From: Burkholderia cepacia ATCC 25416
Lineage (GTDB): Bacteria; Pseudomonadota; Gammaproteobacteria; Burkholderiales; Burkholderiaceae
Length of the DNA: 64,000 bases
Reading direction: 5' to 3'
NCBI RefSeq assembly: GCF_001411495.1
Contig: NZ_CP012981.1
Location: 3,472,001 to 3,536,000, forward strand
Below the pieces are notes generated by a model. The model did not search any database and had not been told where the DNA came from. It saw nothing but the letters and a program-made list of their open reading frames with translations. The position numbers were made by a program, and so were the translations under genes. Of this stretch, positions 27,304-36,388 are shown one piece after another. Every line of letters starts with the position of its first letter. The first letter of the stretch is position 1.

Positions 27304-28095
27304 TCAGGGCATGAAATCGCCGCCATTTGCGTCGAGCGTCGCGCCCGTCACCGCGTTCGCGTAGTCCGACGCGAGGAACAGCGCCGCGCGCGCGCAATCG
27401 TCGTCGGTCGGCAGCTTCGCGAGCGCGATGTTCGACGCCACCGGCGCGATGACCTGCTCTTCCGTCATCCCGTATTCGGCCGCCGCCTGCCGGAAATACG
27501 TCTGGGTCGGCACGCCCCACATCCACCCCATGTGGATGCTGTTCGCGCGAATGCCGTGCACGCCGAGTTCGCGCGCCAGGTATTTTGCCGCAACGGCGAG
27601 CGCCCCCTTCGATACAGCGTAGCCGCCTTCCCCTGCAAACGGCTTGCGGGTCGCCTGCGTGTTGATCATCACGATCGCGCCGCGCTTGTGCCGCTTCATG
27701 TGCGGCACGACTTCCTGCGTAAGCGCCATCGTGCCGAACACGTTGGTGTCGAACACCGCGCGCCAGCCGTCGAGGTCGGCGTCCTCCACCGGTTCGGGAA
27801 ACCTGCCGTGCACGAATGCGCTGTTCACGAGCGCATCGATCCGGCCGAAGCGCTCGACGGCCTGCGTCGCGAGCTGCCGGCATTGTGCGCGATCGGTGAT
27901 GTCGGTCTTCACCTTCAGCACGTCGCAATCGACGCCGAGTGCGCGGATCCGCGTTTCGGCGTCGTCGAGCTTTTCCGTCGTGCGCGCCGCGACGACCACG
28001 CCGCGCGCGCCCTCCCGCGCGGCCTCGACGGCGAGCTTCACGCCGAGCCCCGGCCCGATCCCGGAAATCACGACGATCTTGTCCTTCAGCAACAT
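27304..28095 (-). CDS. SDR family oxidoreductase
   Basis: 263-residue short-chain dehydrogenase/reductase. The nucleotide-binding loop is VVISGIGPGLGVKLAVEAA, a GxxxGxG variant. The NAG-type motif reads LVNSAFV, so Ser replaces Ala-Gly. The catalytic Tyr/Lys are in GGYAVSKGALA, preceded by IVMINTQATRK, where Thr stands where Ser usually is. The C terminus TGATLDANGGDFMP is typical. Substrate unknown; a hydroxy or keto group on a cyclic compound would suit the company of a sulfotransferase. Start MLLKDKIVVISG at 28095. Confidence 0.88.
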   Translation of the reverse strand: MLLKDKIVVISGIGPGLGVKLAVEAAREGARGVVVAARTTEKLDDAETRIRALGVDCDVLKVKTDITDRAQCRQLATQAVERFGRIDALVNSAFVHGRFPEPVEDADLDGWRAVFDTNVFGTMALTQEVVPHMKRHKRGAIVMINTQATRKPFAGEGGYAVSKGALAVAAKYLARELGVHGIRANSIHMGWMWGVPTQTYFRQAAAEYGMTEEQVIAPVASNIALAKLPTDDDCARAALFLASDYANAVTGATLDANGGDFMP

Positions 28096-28136
28096 GGCTT
28101 GTCTCCTGGTTGTCGTTGGTCTCGCGAGCCGGGCCG

Positions 28137-29330
28137 TCAGCCGGCCGCCCGCAGGTGCCGCGCGCGATACGCGGCGAAGTCGCGCGCGAGCTGCGCATCG
28201 GTGAAGCCGAAGCGCGCGATCGAATAGTCGTGCGCGGCACGCTTGTCGCGGCCGTTGCGCGCCATCCAGTCGGTCATCGCCGTGCGCCGCCGCGCATCGA
28301 GCGGCAGGCCGGCAAACGCGTACACGGCCTCGGCCACGCCGAGCGGATTCGACACCGTGTCCTCGAAACGCACGTCGAGGAAGCGGCCGGCCGGCAGCGC
28401 ATCGCGCGCGGCCATCGCGGCGCCGATCGCGCGTGCCATCCCCGCGTTCCACTGCGCGCCGACCGCAAGCGGATCGGGATCGTCCGCATACATCTGCCAC
28501 AGTGTGTGCGCCATGCTGGCCATCGACGGAATCGTCTGCGCCGGGTCGCGGTGCGTGAGCACGACCTGCGCGCGCGGGAACACGCGGCACAGCACGTCGA
28601 GCGCATGCAGGTGCTGCGGCGTCTTCAGCAGCCAGCGCGCGGCCGGCGCGACCCCGCGCTGCGCCTTCTGCCATTGCAGGAACTGCAGCATCCGCTTCAG
28701 GTACGTATAGACCGGCGTGAGATCCTGCCGTGCGAGCCACGCCGTATAGCGCGGCACGTTCGCGTACGAATCCATCGCGCACACGAACGAGTGTTCCATC
28801 AGCATGAACTCCTCGTCGGCGAGCATCGCATCGAGCGGATGAATCGTCAGGATCTGCGGAATGCAGTCGATCATCGTCGCGACTTCGGCCTGCGCGCGGG
28901 CGATGCGCACCGCCGGCTCGGCCAGCGTCTCGCCCGCGAGCGGCGCCGGGTAGCGGGTTTCCCACCACGCGGCAGTATGGAAGCGCGGATCGACGGCCAG
29001 CAGCCGCTGCAACAGCGTCGTACCCGTGCGCGGCAGGCCGACGATCACGAGCGGATCGTCGATCGCGATGTCCGCGATCTCCGGATGGCGCCGGAAGTAA
29101 TCCTCGACGACCAGCCGGTTCACGAGTTGCCCGACGAGCTTCTCGCGCATCATCGCCGCGCCGCGTTCGGACAGCTTCGCTTCGTCGATCAGCGACGCGC
29201 ACATCACGTCGAGCGCCTCGCGATACGGTCCGTCGCCGAACGCGGTGAGCCCGCCCGTGCGCGACACGGCCTCGGCGATCAGTCCGTCGGCGTCGAGCCG
29301 CGTGCGGATCAGGTCGATCGGCGCGTTCAT
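28137..29330 (-). CDS. PAPS-dependent sulfotransferase family protein
   Basis: 397-residue sulfotransferase of the Sulfotransfer_3 type. The 5'-phosphosulfate-binding loop is DPLVIVGLPRTGTTLLQRLL (about residues 97-116), and the 3'-phosphate-binding segment is RAQVVLTHRDPAQTIPSMASMAH. LKTPQHLHALDVLCRVFP precedes it as in mycobacterial and plant relatives. No signal peptide, so it acts in the cytoplasm on a small molecule rather than on exported glycan. Its start overlaps the DUF1214 stop by 4 bp. PAPS can be supplied by the divergent cysD-cysNC genes. The acceptor is unknown; the neighbouring SDR, SRPBCC and NTF2-like genes suggest a hydroxylated ring or lipid. Confidence 0.9.
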   Translation of the reverse strand: MNAPIDLIRTRLDADGLIAEAVSRTGGLTAFGDGPYREALDVMCASLIDEAKLSERGAAMMREKLVGQLVNRLVVEDYFRRHPEIADIAIDDPLVIVGLPRTGTTLLQRLLAVDPRFHTAAWWETRYPAPLAGETLAEPAVRIARAQAEVATMIDCIPQILTIHPLDAMLADEEFMLMEHSFVCAMDSYANVPRYTAWLARQDLTPVYTYLKRMLQFLQWQKAQRGVAPAARWLLKTPQHLHALDVLCRVFPRAQVVLTHRDPAQTIPSMASMAHTLWQMYADDPDPLAVGAQWNAGMARAIGAAMAARDALPAGRFLDVRFEDTVSNPLGVAEAVYAFAGLPLDARRRTAMTDWMARNGRDKRAAHDYSIARFGFTDAQLARDFAAYRARHLRAAG

Positions 29331-30436
29331 GCGGCCTCCTTCAGCGCGGCGAGCTTCACGACCCGCGTGCGCGGATGCACCGGCTGCGCGGCGCCGACCC
29401 AGCGCCAGCAGATCGTGCCGGTGCGATGCCCGGCCGTATCGAGCCAGTTCGCGTCGCCCGGCCGCGCGGCCGCGACGACCACCGTCACGCCACCGTCCGC
29501 ATTCCGTCGCTCGCCGTGCTTGTTCACGCAGATATCGAAGTGCCGGTAGTCGAGCGACTCCATCCAGTAGTTGTTGAGCTGCACGTTCCAGAAATCGCAG
29601 TCGGGCACCGTGTCGACGTCGATCACGAGCGCCTCGTCGTCGGCCAGTTCCCAGCACGAGTGGTAGTAGTAGATGTTCGGGTCGCCGCCGACCGACTGGC
29701 ACAGCGCCTGGTCGGCGGGCGGCAGCGCGTTCACGTGCGACCGGTAGCCCGCGGCCCAGTCGGCGAACAGCTTCGCCGTCTGCTCGACGAACTGCGCGGC
29801 GCGCGTGAGGCCGCCCTGCAACGCGAGCGGATCGAGCGGCGCCGGGCGATCGTGCGCGCCGATGCGTTCGATCTTCAGTTGCGCGGGCGTCTCCGCGCGC
29901 CGGTCGAGGAATGTCTGTCGCACCAGCAACGCATTGGTGCCCGGCTCCATGCGTACCCAGTTGCCCGCGCGCGGTGTGCCGCCGAGCACGATCTCGAAGC
30001 TGCCGTCCGGTGCGATCTCGAGCTGCTTCGCATCGAGAAAGCCCGTCTGCAGCATCTTGCCGTCGGTCTCGTAGCCGCCCTTCTGCGTGCCGAAGCTCAG
30101 GTAGGCCACCGTGCCGCGCCGCCCCGTCACGCGGTATTCGCAACGGCCGTCGAGCCGCGCGTACTGGTACAGGTTGTCGGGATTGTCGGCGCCGATCTTC
30201 GCGGTCTCGTGCGACGGCGAGAAAAAGCCGGGCCACGCGCCGTCCGCGAATTCGACGTGCATTTCGAGCGCGATACGCATCAGCCGGCTCAGGTAACGGA
30301 AGCCTTCCGCGCGTGTCAGCGGATCGTCCGGCGCCTCGGCGCGCAGGATCTGCTCGCCGCTGCGTTTCAGGGTGTCGCAGAAATCGGCCCAGGTCTGGCC
30401 CGAAAGCAATTGCGTGGCACGTGTGTCGTCCGTCAT
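29327..30436 (-). CDS. DUF1214 domain-containing protein
   Basis: 369-residue protein with a C-terminal DUF1214 region: YHSCWELADDEALVIDVDTVPDCDFWNVQLNNYWMESLDYR (about residues 250-300) and ADGGVTVVVAAARPGDANWLDT. The N-terminal part starts MTDDTRATQLLSGQTWADFCDTLKR. DUF1214/DUF1254 proteins often sit beside sulfotransferases or catabolic genes, but no reaction is established. No signal peptide. First gene of the four-gene operon; the ATG at 30436 begins the family-like sequence. Its promoter faces that of cysD across the 21-bp inverted repeat. Confidence 0.82.
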   Translation of the reverse strand: MTDDTRATQLLSGQTWADFCDTLKRSGEQILRAEAPDDPLTRAEGFRYLSRLMRIALEMHVEFADGAWPGFFSPSHETAKIGADNPDNLYQYARLDGRCEYRVTGRRGTVAYLSFGTQKGGYETDGKMLQTGFLDAKQLEIAPDGSFEIVLGGTPRAGNWVRMEPGTNALLVRQTFLDRRAETPAQLKIERIGAHDRPAPLDPLALQGGLTRAAQFVEQTAKLFADWAAGYRSHVNALPPADQALCQSVGGDPNIYYYHSCWELADDEALVIDVDTVPDCDFWNVQLNNYWMESLDYRHFDICVNKHGERRNADGGVTVVVAAARPGDANWLDTAGHRTGTICWRWVGAAQPVHPRTRVVKLAALKEAA

Positions 30437-30489
30437 GTGTCGTCTCCGCCGATGGTCGAGCACTCACCTTAAGCGCCGCCGTCGCGCAC

Positions 30490-30562
30490 CTCTTCGTCCG
30501 GGTGGACTAAGGAAATATCCGCTCCACCGCCGCGCCGCGGTTTAGTCCACCCGGACGAAGAG
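30490..30562. promoter_or_regulatory. perfect 21-bp inverted repeat, candidate shared operator
   Basis: Positions 30490-30510 and 30542-30562 are exact reverse complements over 21 bp with a 31-bp spacer. Each arm holds its own imperfect dyad GTCC-N4-GGAC (core GTCCGGGTGGAC). The whole therefore looks like two copies of one regulator site in opposite orientation rather than a simple hairpin. It lies midway in the 214-bp gap between the DUF1214/sulfotransferase operon and cysD. The start-to-start spacing of the arms is 52 bp, about five helical turns. The LuxR-type protein at 33576-34763 is the nearest candidate binder. Confidence 0.72.
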
Positions 30563-30650
30563 CGGCATGCCGCTCGCTCGATACCGTTGGCGTCATGCAC
30601 GAAACGCCGCACATGTCGCGCGGCGCCGGCATGAAACAAGGAGACGAACG

Positions 30651-31547
30651 ATGTTGACCCACTTGGAGCGACTGGAGGCCGAAAGCATCCACATCATGCG
30701 CGAGGTGGTGGCCGAGAGCGAGAACCCGGTGATGCTGTATTCGATCGGCAAGGACAGCTCGGTCATGCTGCATCTCGCGATGAAGGCGTTCTACCCGGCG
30801 AAGCCGCCCTTTCCGCTGCTGCACGTCGATACGACGTGGAAATTCCGCGAGATGATCGCGTTTCGCGACGAGATGGCCGCGCGCCTCGGCCTCGACCTGC
30901 GCGTGCACGTGAACCCCGACGGCATCGCGAACGACATCAATCCGTTCACGCACGGCTCGGCCATGCACACCGACGTGTGGAAGACCCAGGGGCTCAAGCA
31001 GGCGCTCGATCATTACGGCTTCGATGCCGCGTTCGGCGGCGCGCGCCGCGACGAGGAGAAATCGCGCGCGAAGGAACGCATCGTGTCGCTGCGCTCCGAG
31101 CAGCACCGCTGGGACCCGAAGCGCCAGCGCCCCGAACTCTGGTCGCTGTACAACGCGCGCAAGCGCAAGGGCGAAAGCCTGCGCGTGTTCCCGATCTCGA
31201 ACTGGACCGAGCTCGACATCTGGCAGTACATCCAGCTTCACGACATCCCGATCGTGCCGCTCTACTTCGCGAAGGAACGGCCCGTCGTCGAACGCGACGG
31301 CGCGCTGATCATGGTCGACGACGAACGCCTGCCGCTGCGCCACGGCGAAGCGCCGCAGATGCGCAAGGTGCGCTTTCGCACGCTCGGCTGCTATCCGCTG
31401 ACAGGCGCGATCGACAGCGATGCGAGCTCGCTCGACAACATCCTTCGGGAAATGCGCGAGACGCGCACGTCGGAACGACAAGGACGCCTGATCGACAGCG
31501 ATTCGGCCGGCTCGATGGAAAAGAAGAAACAGGAGGGATATTTCTGA
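30651..31547 (+). CDS. cysD: sulfate adenylyltransferase subunit 2
   Basis: 298-residue CysD/NodP, the catalytic ATP-pyrophosphatase half of ATP sulfurylase, which forms adenylyl sulfate from ATP and sulfate. The PP-loop is [50 protein letters not shown] and [17 protein letters not shown] are canonical, and the C terminus ends [10 protein letters not shown] as in most CysD. AAGGAGA precedes the ATG. The stop overlaps the cysNC start by one base. This is probably a second copy: in Burkholderia the assimilatory cysD normally lies with reductase genes, and none are here. Confidence 0.95.
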   Translation: MLTHLERLEAESIHIMREVVAESENPVMLYSIGKDSSVMLHLAMKAFYPAKPPFPLLHVDTTWKFREMIAFRDEMAARLGLDLRVHVNPDGIANDINPFTHGSAMHTDVWKTQGLKQALDHYGFDAAFGGARRDEEKSRAKERIVSLRSEQHRWDPKRQRPELWSLYNARKRKGESLRVFPISNWTELDIWQYIQLHDIPIVPLYFAKERPVVERDGALIMVDDERLPLRHGEAPQMRKVRFRTLGCYPLTGAIDSDASSLDNILREMRETRTSERQGRLIDSDSAGSMEKKKQEGYF

Positions 31548-33460
31548 TGGCACACGTTCTCACCGCGCCCGAGGCGCCCACGCACGCAACGCCCAACATG
31601 CACGCCGACGATGCGCAGACGAAGGACCTGCTGCGCTTCATCACGTGCGGCAGCGTCGACGACGGCAAGAGCACGCTGATCGGCCGCCTGCTCTACGAAT
31701 CGAACATGCTGTTCGACGACCAGCTCACGCAGCTCGAAGCCGACTCGAAGAAAGTCGGCACGCAGGGCGGCGAGCTCGATTTCGCGCTGCTCGTCGACGG
31801 CCTGTCGGCCGAGCGCGAGCAAGGGATCACGATCGACGTCGCGTACCGCTTCTTCGCGACCGCGCGCCGCAAGTTCATCGTCGCCGACACGCCCGGCCAC
31901 GAGCAGTACACGCGCAACATGATCACCGGCGCGTCGACCGCCGATCTCGCCGTGATCCTGATCGACGCGCGCAAGGGCATGCTCACGCAGACGCGCCGTC
32001 ATAGCCATCTCGTCGCGCTGATCGGCATCAGGCGCGTGGTGCTCGCGATCAACAAGATGGACCTGGTCGACTACGACCGGGCCGTGTTCGAGCGCATCGA
32101 CGCCGACTATCGCGCGTTCGCGGCCGAGCTCGGGCTGGCGGAGATCGTCAGCATCCCGATGTCGGCGCTGCGCGGCGACAACGTGATCGCGCCGGGCACG
32201 CGGATGCCGTGGTACGCGGGCCCGACGCTGATGCAGCATCTCGACACGCTGCCGCTTGCCGCGCGCGTGACGCGCGACGAGCCGTTCCGGCTGCCGGTGC
32301 AGTGGGTCAACCGCCCGCACCTGAATTTCCGCGGCTACGCGGGCAGCATCGCATCGGGCGAGATCCGCGTCGGCGAGCGCGTGCGCGTGCTGCCGTCCGG
32401 CAAGGAGAGCCGCGTCGCGTCGGTGATCACGCAACGCGGCGAAAGCGACATCGCGCACGCCGGCGACGCGGTGACGCTCACGCTCGCCGACGAGATCGAC
32501 ATCAGCCGCGGCGACATGATCGCGCGCGCGGATGCGCCGCCCGAGGTGGCCGACCAGTTCGAGGCGACGCTCGTGTGGATGCACGACGCGCCGCTGCTGC
32601 CCGGCCGCCCGTATCTCGTGAAACTCGGCACGCAGACGGTCGGCGCGACCTGCGCGACGCCGAAGTACAAGGTCGACGTGAACACGCGCGAGCATCTCGC
32701 GGCGCGCACGCTCGCGCTCAACGAAATCGGCGTGTGCAACCTGAGCTTCGACCGGCCCGTGGCATTCGATCCGTACGACCGCAACCGCCACACGGGCGGC
32801 TTCATCGTGATCGACCGCTTCACCAACGACACGGTCGGTGCCGGGATGCTGCACTTCGCGCTGCGCCGCGCGCACAACGTGCACTGGCAGGCCGTCGACG
32901 TCGACCGCGCCGCGCGTGCCGCGCAGAAGGCGCAGACGCCGCGCATCGTGTGGCTGACGGGGCTGTCGGGCGCCGGCAAGTCGACGATCGCGAACCTCGT
33001 CGAGAAGCGGCTGCACGCGCTCGGCAAGCACACGTACCTGCTCGACGGCGACAACGTGCGGCACGGGCTCAATCGCGATCTCGGCTTCACCGAGGCCGAT
33101 CGCGTGGAGAACATCCGGCGCGTCGCCGAAGTCGCGCGGCTGATGCTCGACGCGGGGCTCATCACGCTCGTGTCGTTCATCTCGCCGTTCCGCTCGGAAC
33201 GCGAGATGGCGCGTGCGCTCGCCGGCCCCGACGAGTTCGTCGAGGTGTTCGTCGACACGCCGCTCGCGGTCGCCGAGGAGCGCGACCCGAAGGGCCTGTA
33301 CAAGAAGGCGCGGCGCGGCGAGCTGAAGCATTTCACGGGCATCGATTCGCCGTACGAGCCGCCCGCGCGGCCCGAACTGCGCGTCGATACGGTCGCCGAG
33401 TCCCCCGACGAAGCGGCCGGGCGCATCGTCGCTTACCTGCTGCGCGAACGCGCGGCGTAG
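31547..33460 (+). CDS. cysNC: bifunctional sulfate adenylyltransferase subunit 1 / adenylylsulfate kinase
   Basis: 637-residue CysN-CysC fusion (NodQ type). Residues about 25-450 are the GTPase regulatory subunit of ATP sulfurylase: [31 protein letters not shown] and [11 protein letters not shown] are the G1, G3 and G4 motifs, and EF-Tu-like beta domains follow. Residues about 463-637 are APS kinase, with [39 protein letters not shown] and the mobile-lid segment [10 protein letters not shown]. The enzyme therefore carries sulfate to PAPS. Because beta-proteobacteria usually reduce APS directly, an APS kinase beside a sulfotransferase points to sulfonation, not assimilation. Confidence 0.96.
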   Translation: MAHVLTAPEAPTHATPNMHADDAQTKDLLRFITCGSVDDGKSTLIGRLLYESNMLFDDQLTQLEADSKKVGTQGGELDFALLVDGLSAEREQGITIDVAYRFFATARRKFIVADTPGHEQYTRNMITGASTADLAVILIDARKGMLTQTRRHSHLVALIGIRRVVLAINKMDLVDYDRAVFERIDADYRAFAAELGLAEIVSIPMSALRGDNVIAPGTRMPWYAGPTLMQHLDTLPLAARVTRDEPFRLPVQWVNRPHLNFRGYAGSIASGEIRVGERVRVLPSGKESRVASVITQRGESDIAHAGDAVTLTLADEIDISRGDMIARADAPPEVADQFEATLVWMHDAPLLPGRPYLVKLGTQTVGATCATPKYKVDVNTREHLAARTLALNEIGVCNLSFDRPVAFDPYDRNRHTGGFIVIDRFTNDTVGAGMLHFALRRAHNVHWQAVDVDRAARAAQKAQTPRIVWLTGLSGAGKSTIANLVEKRLHALGKHTYLLDGDNVRHGLNRDLGFTEADRVENIRRVAEVARLMLDAGLITLVSFISPFRSEREMARALAGPDEFVEVFVDTPLAVAEERDPKGLYKKARRGELKHFTGIDSPYEPPARPELRVDTVAESPDEAAGRIVAYLLRERAA

Positions 33461-33575
33461 GCGCCGCCGGCGGGCAGCCCGGGCGCGCCGCCTCCTCCGT
33501 TCGGATGACGCGGGCCGCCGGGCGGCCGGTATGCTGGCTCGGGAACCCTTCACCCCGATCCAGGAGAACACGAGC

Positions 33576-34763
33576 ATGCCCACCGCGCTGGCACCCGGCG
33601 ATCCGGCCGCGCACGACGGCTTCGACGACGCCGCGTGGACGGCGCGCGAACTCAGCGCGTGGCTCGGGCTCGTCTATCAGGGCCCGTCGGAAGCGACCCC
33701 GTGGGCCGGCTTCCTCGAAGCGGTCCGCGTGCGGCTCGACGCGCGCTTCACGACACTGGTGCTGCGCAACCCGGGCGGCACGCGGCACGGGCTCATCATC
33801 AACGCGTCGGCGCACGGCCCGCTGCTGCCCGGCGAGCCGTCGTACAGCGAGCAGTTCTATGCGCTGTGCCCGTTTCTCGATCAGCCGCCCGGCCAGGTCT
33901 TCACGGCCGACCGGCTGTTCGGCGAAACCGCGTGGCGCGCGCACGATTTCTACCGGCAGTACCTGCAGCCGCTCGACCTGCGCTACATCCTCGGCGCGAA
34001 CCTGCGCGGCGAACGCGGCGTCGAATGCGCGTTCTTCGTGAGCCGCGCGCACGGCGGGCGGGACTTCGACGCGGCCGAACGCGCGCAGGTCGCGACGCTG
34101 CTGCCGCACCTGCAGCGGGCAGTCGAGCTGCACGCGGCGTTCGACGTGCTCGATGCCGAACGCGCGCTGTACGCGGGCACCGTCGACCGGCTCGATGTCG
34201 GCACCGCGATCGTCGACGAGGACGGCCGCGTGATCAAGCGCAACCGCATCGCCGAGCGGCTGATCGAGCAGCAGGACGGGCTGTGCGTGCGCCACGAGCG
34301 GCTCCACGCCTCGTGCCCGCTCGACGAGCGCCGGCTGCAGAAGGCGCTGCAGGCCGCGCTCGAGCATTTCCGCGCGGGCGCGCTCGCCCGCATCGAAGCC
34401 ACCACGCTGTCGCGCCCCGGCGGCGCGATGCCGTTGAGCGTGCTGCTGCGCCCGCTCGCCCCCTACCGCGGCGCCGAGGACCGCCGGCACCGGCCGGCCG
34501 TCGCGGTGTTCGTGCGCGATCCCGTGTCGTCGCCGCAGACGTCGCGCGACATGCTGCACCGGCTGTTCCGGCTCACGCCGATGGAAACCGAAATCGCACT
34601 GCTGCTCGTCGACGGGCTGACGCTCGACGAGGCCGCCGCCGCGACCGGCATCACGAAGAACACCGCGCGTGCGCACCTGCGCGGCATCTTCGCGAAAACG
34701 GGCGCGACGCGGCAGGCCGTGCTCGTGAAGACGCTGCTCAACAGCGTCGTGTCGATGGCGTAG
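33576..34763 (+). CDS. LuxR-type helix-turn-helix transcriptional regulator
   Basis: 395-residue regulator with a C-terminal LuxR/FixJ helix-turn-helix: FRLTPMETEIALLLVDGLTLDEAAAATGITKNTARAHLRGIFAKTGATRQAVLVKTL, residues about 325-385. The long N-terminal part lacks a phosphorylatable receiver or an autoinducer signature and may be a PAS/GAF-like sensor (DRLDVGTAIVDEDGRVIKRNRIAERLI near residue 205). CAGGAGAAC sets the start at 33576. It follows cysNC by 115 bp on the same strand, so it may be co-transcribed and control the divergent sulfonation operons. The ligand is unknown. Confidence 0.85.
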   Translation: MPTALAPGDPAAHDGFDDAAWTARELSAWLGLVYQGPSEATPWAGFLEAVRVRLDARFTTLVLRNPGGTRHGLIINASAHGPLLPGEPSYSEQFYALCPFLDQPPGQVFTADRLFGETAWRAHDFYRQYLQPLDLRYILGANLRGERGVECAFFVSRAHGGRDFDAAERAQVATLLPHLQRAVELHAAFDVLDAERALYAGTVDRLDVGTAIVDEDGRVIKRNRIAERLIEQQDGLCVRHERLHASCPLDERRLQKALQAALEHFRAGALARIEATTLSRPGGAMPLSVLLRPLAPYRGAEDRRHRPAVAVFVRDPVSSPQTSRDMLHRLFRLTPMETEIALLLVDGLTLDEAAAATGITKNTARAHLRGIFAKTGATRQAVLVKTLLNSVVSMA

Positions 34764-34866
34764 CGGCCGCGAGGGCAGCCGCCGGACGGGTTGCCTAGGA
34801 GATGCACCACGCGCGCGGATCGCCACCGGGTATCCCGGCGATTGGTACACACTCGTTTCATGTCAT

Positions 34867-34989
34867 ATGTCATCAGACATTGACGGCCGCCCGAAGAATC
34901 TCATGAAATTCCCCAATATCCGGGTAATTCCCGGGTAAACCCGCGACGTCTCCATCGGCACTCAGGCGTACCATGTCATACGACGACAT
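34867..34989. promoter_or_regulatory. repeated ATGTC/GACAT dyads before the MFS gene
   Basis: ATGTC-ATCA-GACAT (34867-34880) and ATGTC-ATACGAC-GACAT (34973-34989) use the same half-sites, with a further ATGTC at 34860-34864. They flank the 5' region of an MFS/lactonase operon and could be operators for a regulator not encoded alongside. Between them CGGGTAATTCCCGGGTAA forms a short direct repeat. Confidence 0.35.
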
Positions 34990-35020
34990 ACTACACAGCC
35001 TCGCCCGACCGGAGACACGC

Positions 35021-36388
35021 TTGAACCCGCCCTCGCCCGCCCTGCCCGGACGCGACCCGCTCGCGTCCGCCGTCTCGAAAGTGAAGTGGCATGTGCTGCC
35101 GCTCGTGCTGATCATGTTCATCGCGAACTACATCGACCGCGTGAACGTCGGCTTCGTCGACCGCCATCTCGAAGCGTCGATCGGCATCGGCGCGGCCGCG
35201 TACGGCCTCGGTGCCGGGTTGTTCTTCGTCGGCTACGCGCTGTTCGAGGTGCCGTCGAACCTGCTGATGCAACGCTACGGCGCCCGCGTGTGGCTCGCGC
35301 GGATCATGGCGACGTGGGGCATCGTCGCGGCCGCGATGGCGTTCGTGTGGAACGACACGTCGTTCTATGCCCTGCGCTTCCTGCTCGGCGCGGCCGAGGC
35401 CGGTTTCTTCCCCGGCGTCGTGCTGTACCTGTCGCAATGGCTGCCGCCGCAGGAACGCGGCAAGGCGATGGCGATCTTCCTCGGCGGCTCCGCATTCGCG
35501 TCGGTGCTGTCCGGGCCCGTCACCGGTGCGCTGCTGTCGATCCGCGGCTTCGGCCTCGAAGGCTGGCAGTGGATGTTCCTGATCGAAGGGCTATTCTCCG
35601 TCGCGCTGTGCGGCGCGAGCTGGCTGCTGCTGAAATCGCACATCCGCGACGCGACGTGGCTCACCACCGAGGAACGCACGGCACTACAGAACGCGCTCGA
35701 CGAGGAACGCGCGGCGCGCGACGTCCGTTCGAACGTGCCGGTGCGCGCCACCGCGCTGCTGCGCGATCCGCAGATCACGCTGTTCTGCTTCCTGTATTTC
35801 TCGATCCAGCTGACGATCTACGCGGCGACGTTCTGGCTGCCGACGATCATCCGCAAGATGGGCGGCCTCACCGATTTCCAGGTCGGCCTGTACAACACGA
35901 TTCCGTGGATGATCGCGATCGGCGCGATGTACGGCTTCGCGGTGCTGTCGTCGAAATGGAAGCATCCGCAGCGCTGGCTCGCGTTCGCGCTCGTGCTCGC
36001 CGCGTGCGGGCTGTTCGCGTCGACGTCGCACGATCCGGCCTGGTCGTTCGCGTCGATCTGCTTCGCCGCGCTCGGCTTCAAGGCCGCGGCGTCGCTGTTC
36101 TGGCCGATCCCGCAGGGCTATCTCGACACGCGCGTGGCCGCGGCCGTGATCGCGCTGATCAACTCGGTCGGCAACCTCGGCGGCTTCGTCGCGCCGACGG
36201 CCTTCGGCTATCTGAAGCAACATACGGGTTCGATCACGGGCGGGCTGTATGCGCTCGCGATCGCTTCGCTCGTCGCCGCCGTGGCCGCGCTGTTCGCGCG
36301 CACGCACCGGCGCAGCGATCCGCCGCGCGGCCTGCCGGCCGACACCGCCCTGACGAACGCATCGATGCTCCGCCATGCCGAACACTGA
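35021..36388 (+). CDS. MFS transporter, anion:cation symporter family
   Basis: 455-residue twelve-helix carrier of the ACS branch (tartrate, phthalate, hexuronate and sugar-acid uptake). VLIMFIANYIDRVNVGFVDRHLEASIGIG is the typical first helix with the DRxN motif, and FFVGYALFEVPSNLLMQRYGARVWLARIM is the loop 2-3 region. FLLGAAEAGFFPGVVLYLSQW matches the family. I place the start at the TTG at 35021, preceded by GGAGACACGC. The in-frame ATG at 34973 lacks a ribosome binding site and falls in a dyad. The downstream lactonase overlaps by 14 bp, so the substrate may be an aldonate or lactone. Confidence 0.87.
   Translation: MNPPSPALPGRDPLASAVSKVKWHVLPLVLIMFIANYIDRVNVGFVDRHLEASIGIGAAAYGLGAGLFFVGYALFEVPSNLLMQRYGARVWLARIMATWGIVAAAMAFVWNDTSFYALRFLLGAAEAGFFPGVVLYLSQWLPPQERGKAMAIFLGGSAFASVLSGPVTGALLSIRGFGLEGWQWMFLIEGLFSVALCGASWLLLKSHIRDATWLTTEERTALQNALDEERAARDVRSNVPVRATALLRDPQITLFCFLYFSIQLTIYAATFWLPTIIRKMGGLTDFQVGLYNTIPWMIAIGAMYGFAVLSSKWKHPQRWLAFALVLAACGLFASTSHDPAWSFASICFAALGFKAAASLFWPIPQGYLDTRVAAAVIALINSVGNLGGFVAPTAFGYLKQHTGSITGGLYALAIASLVAAVAALFARTHRRSDPPRGLPADTALTNASMLRHAEH

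Noticed and set aside
30490..30562. 21-bp inverted repeat as insertion-sequence ends or a terminator
   Set aside because: The 31-bp interior cannot hold a mobile element, there is no T run, and the element lies between divergent starts, where terminators are not expected.
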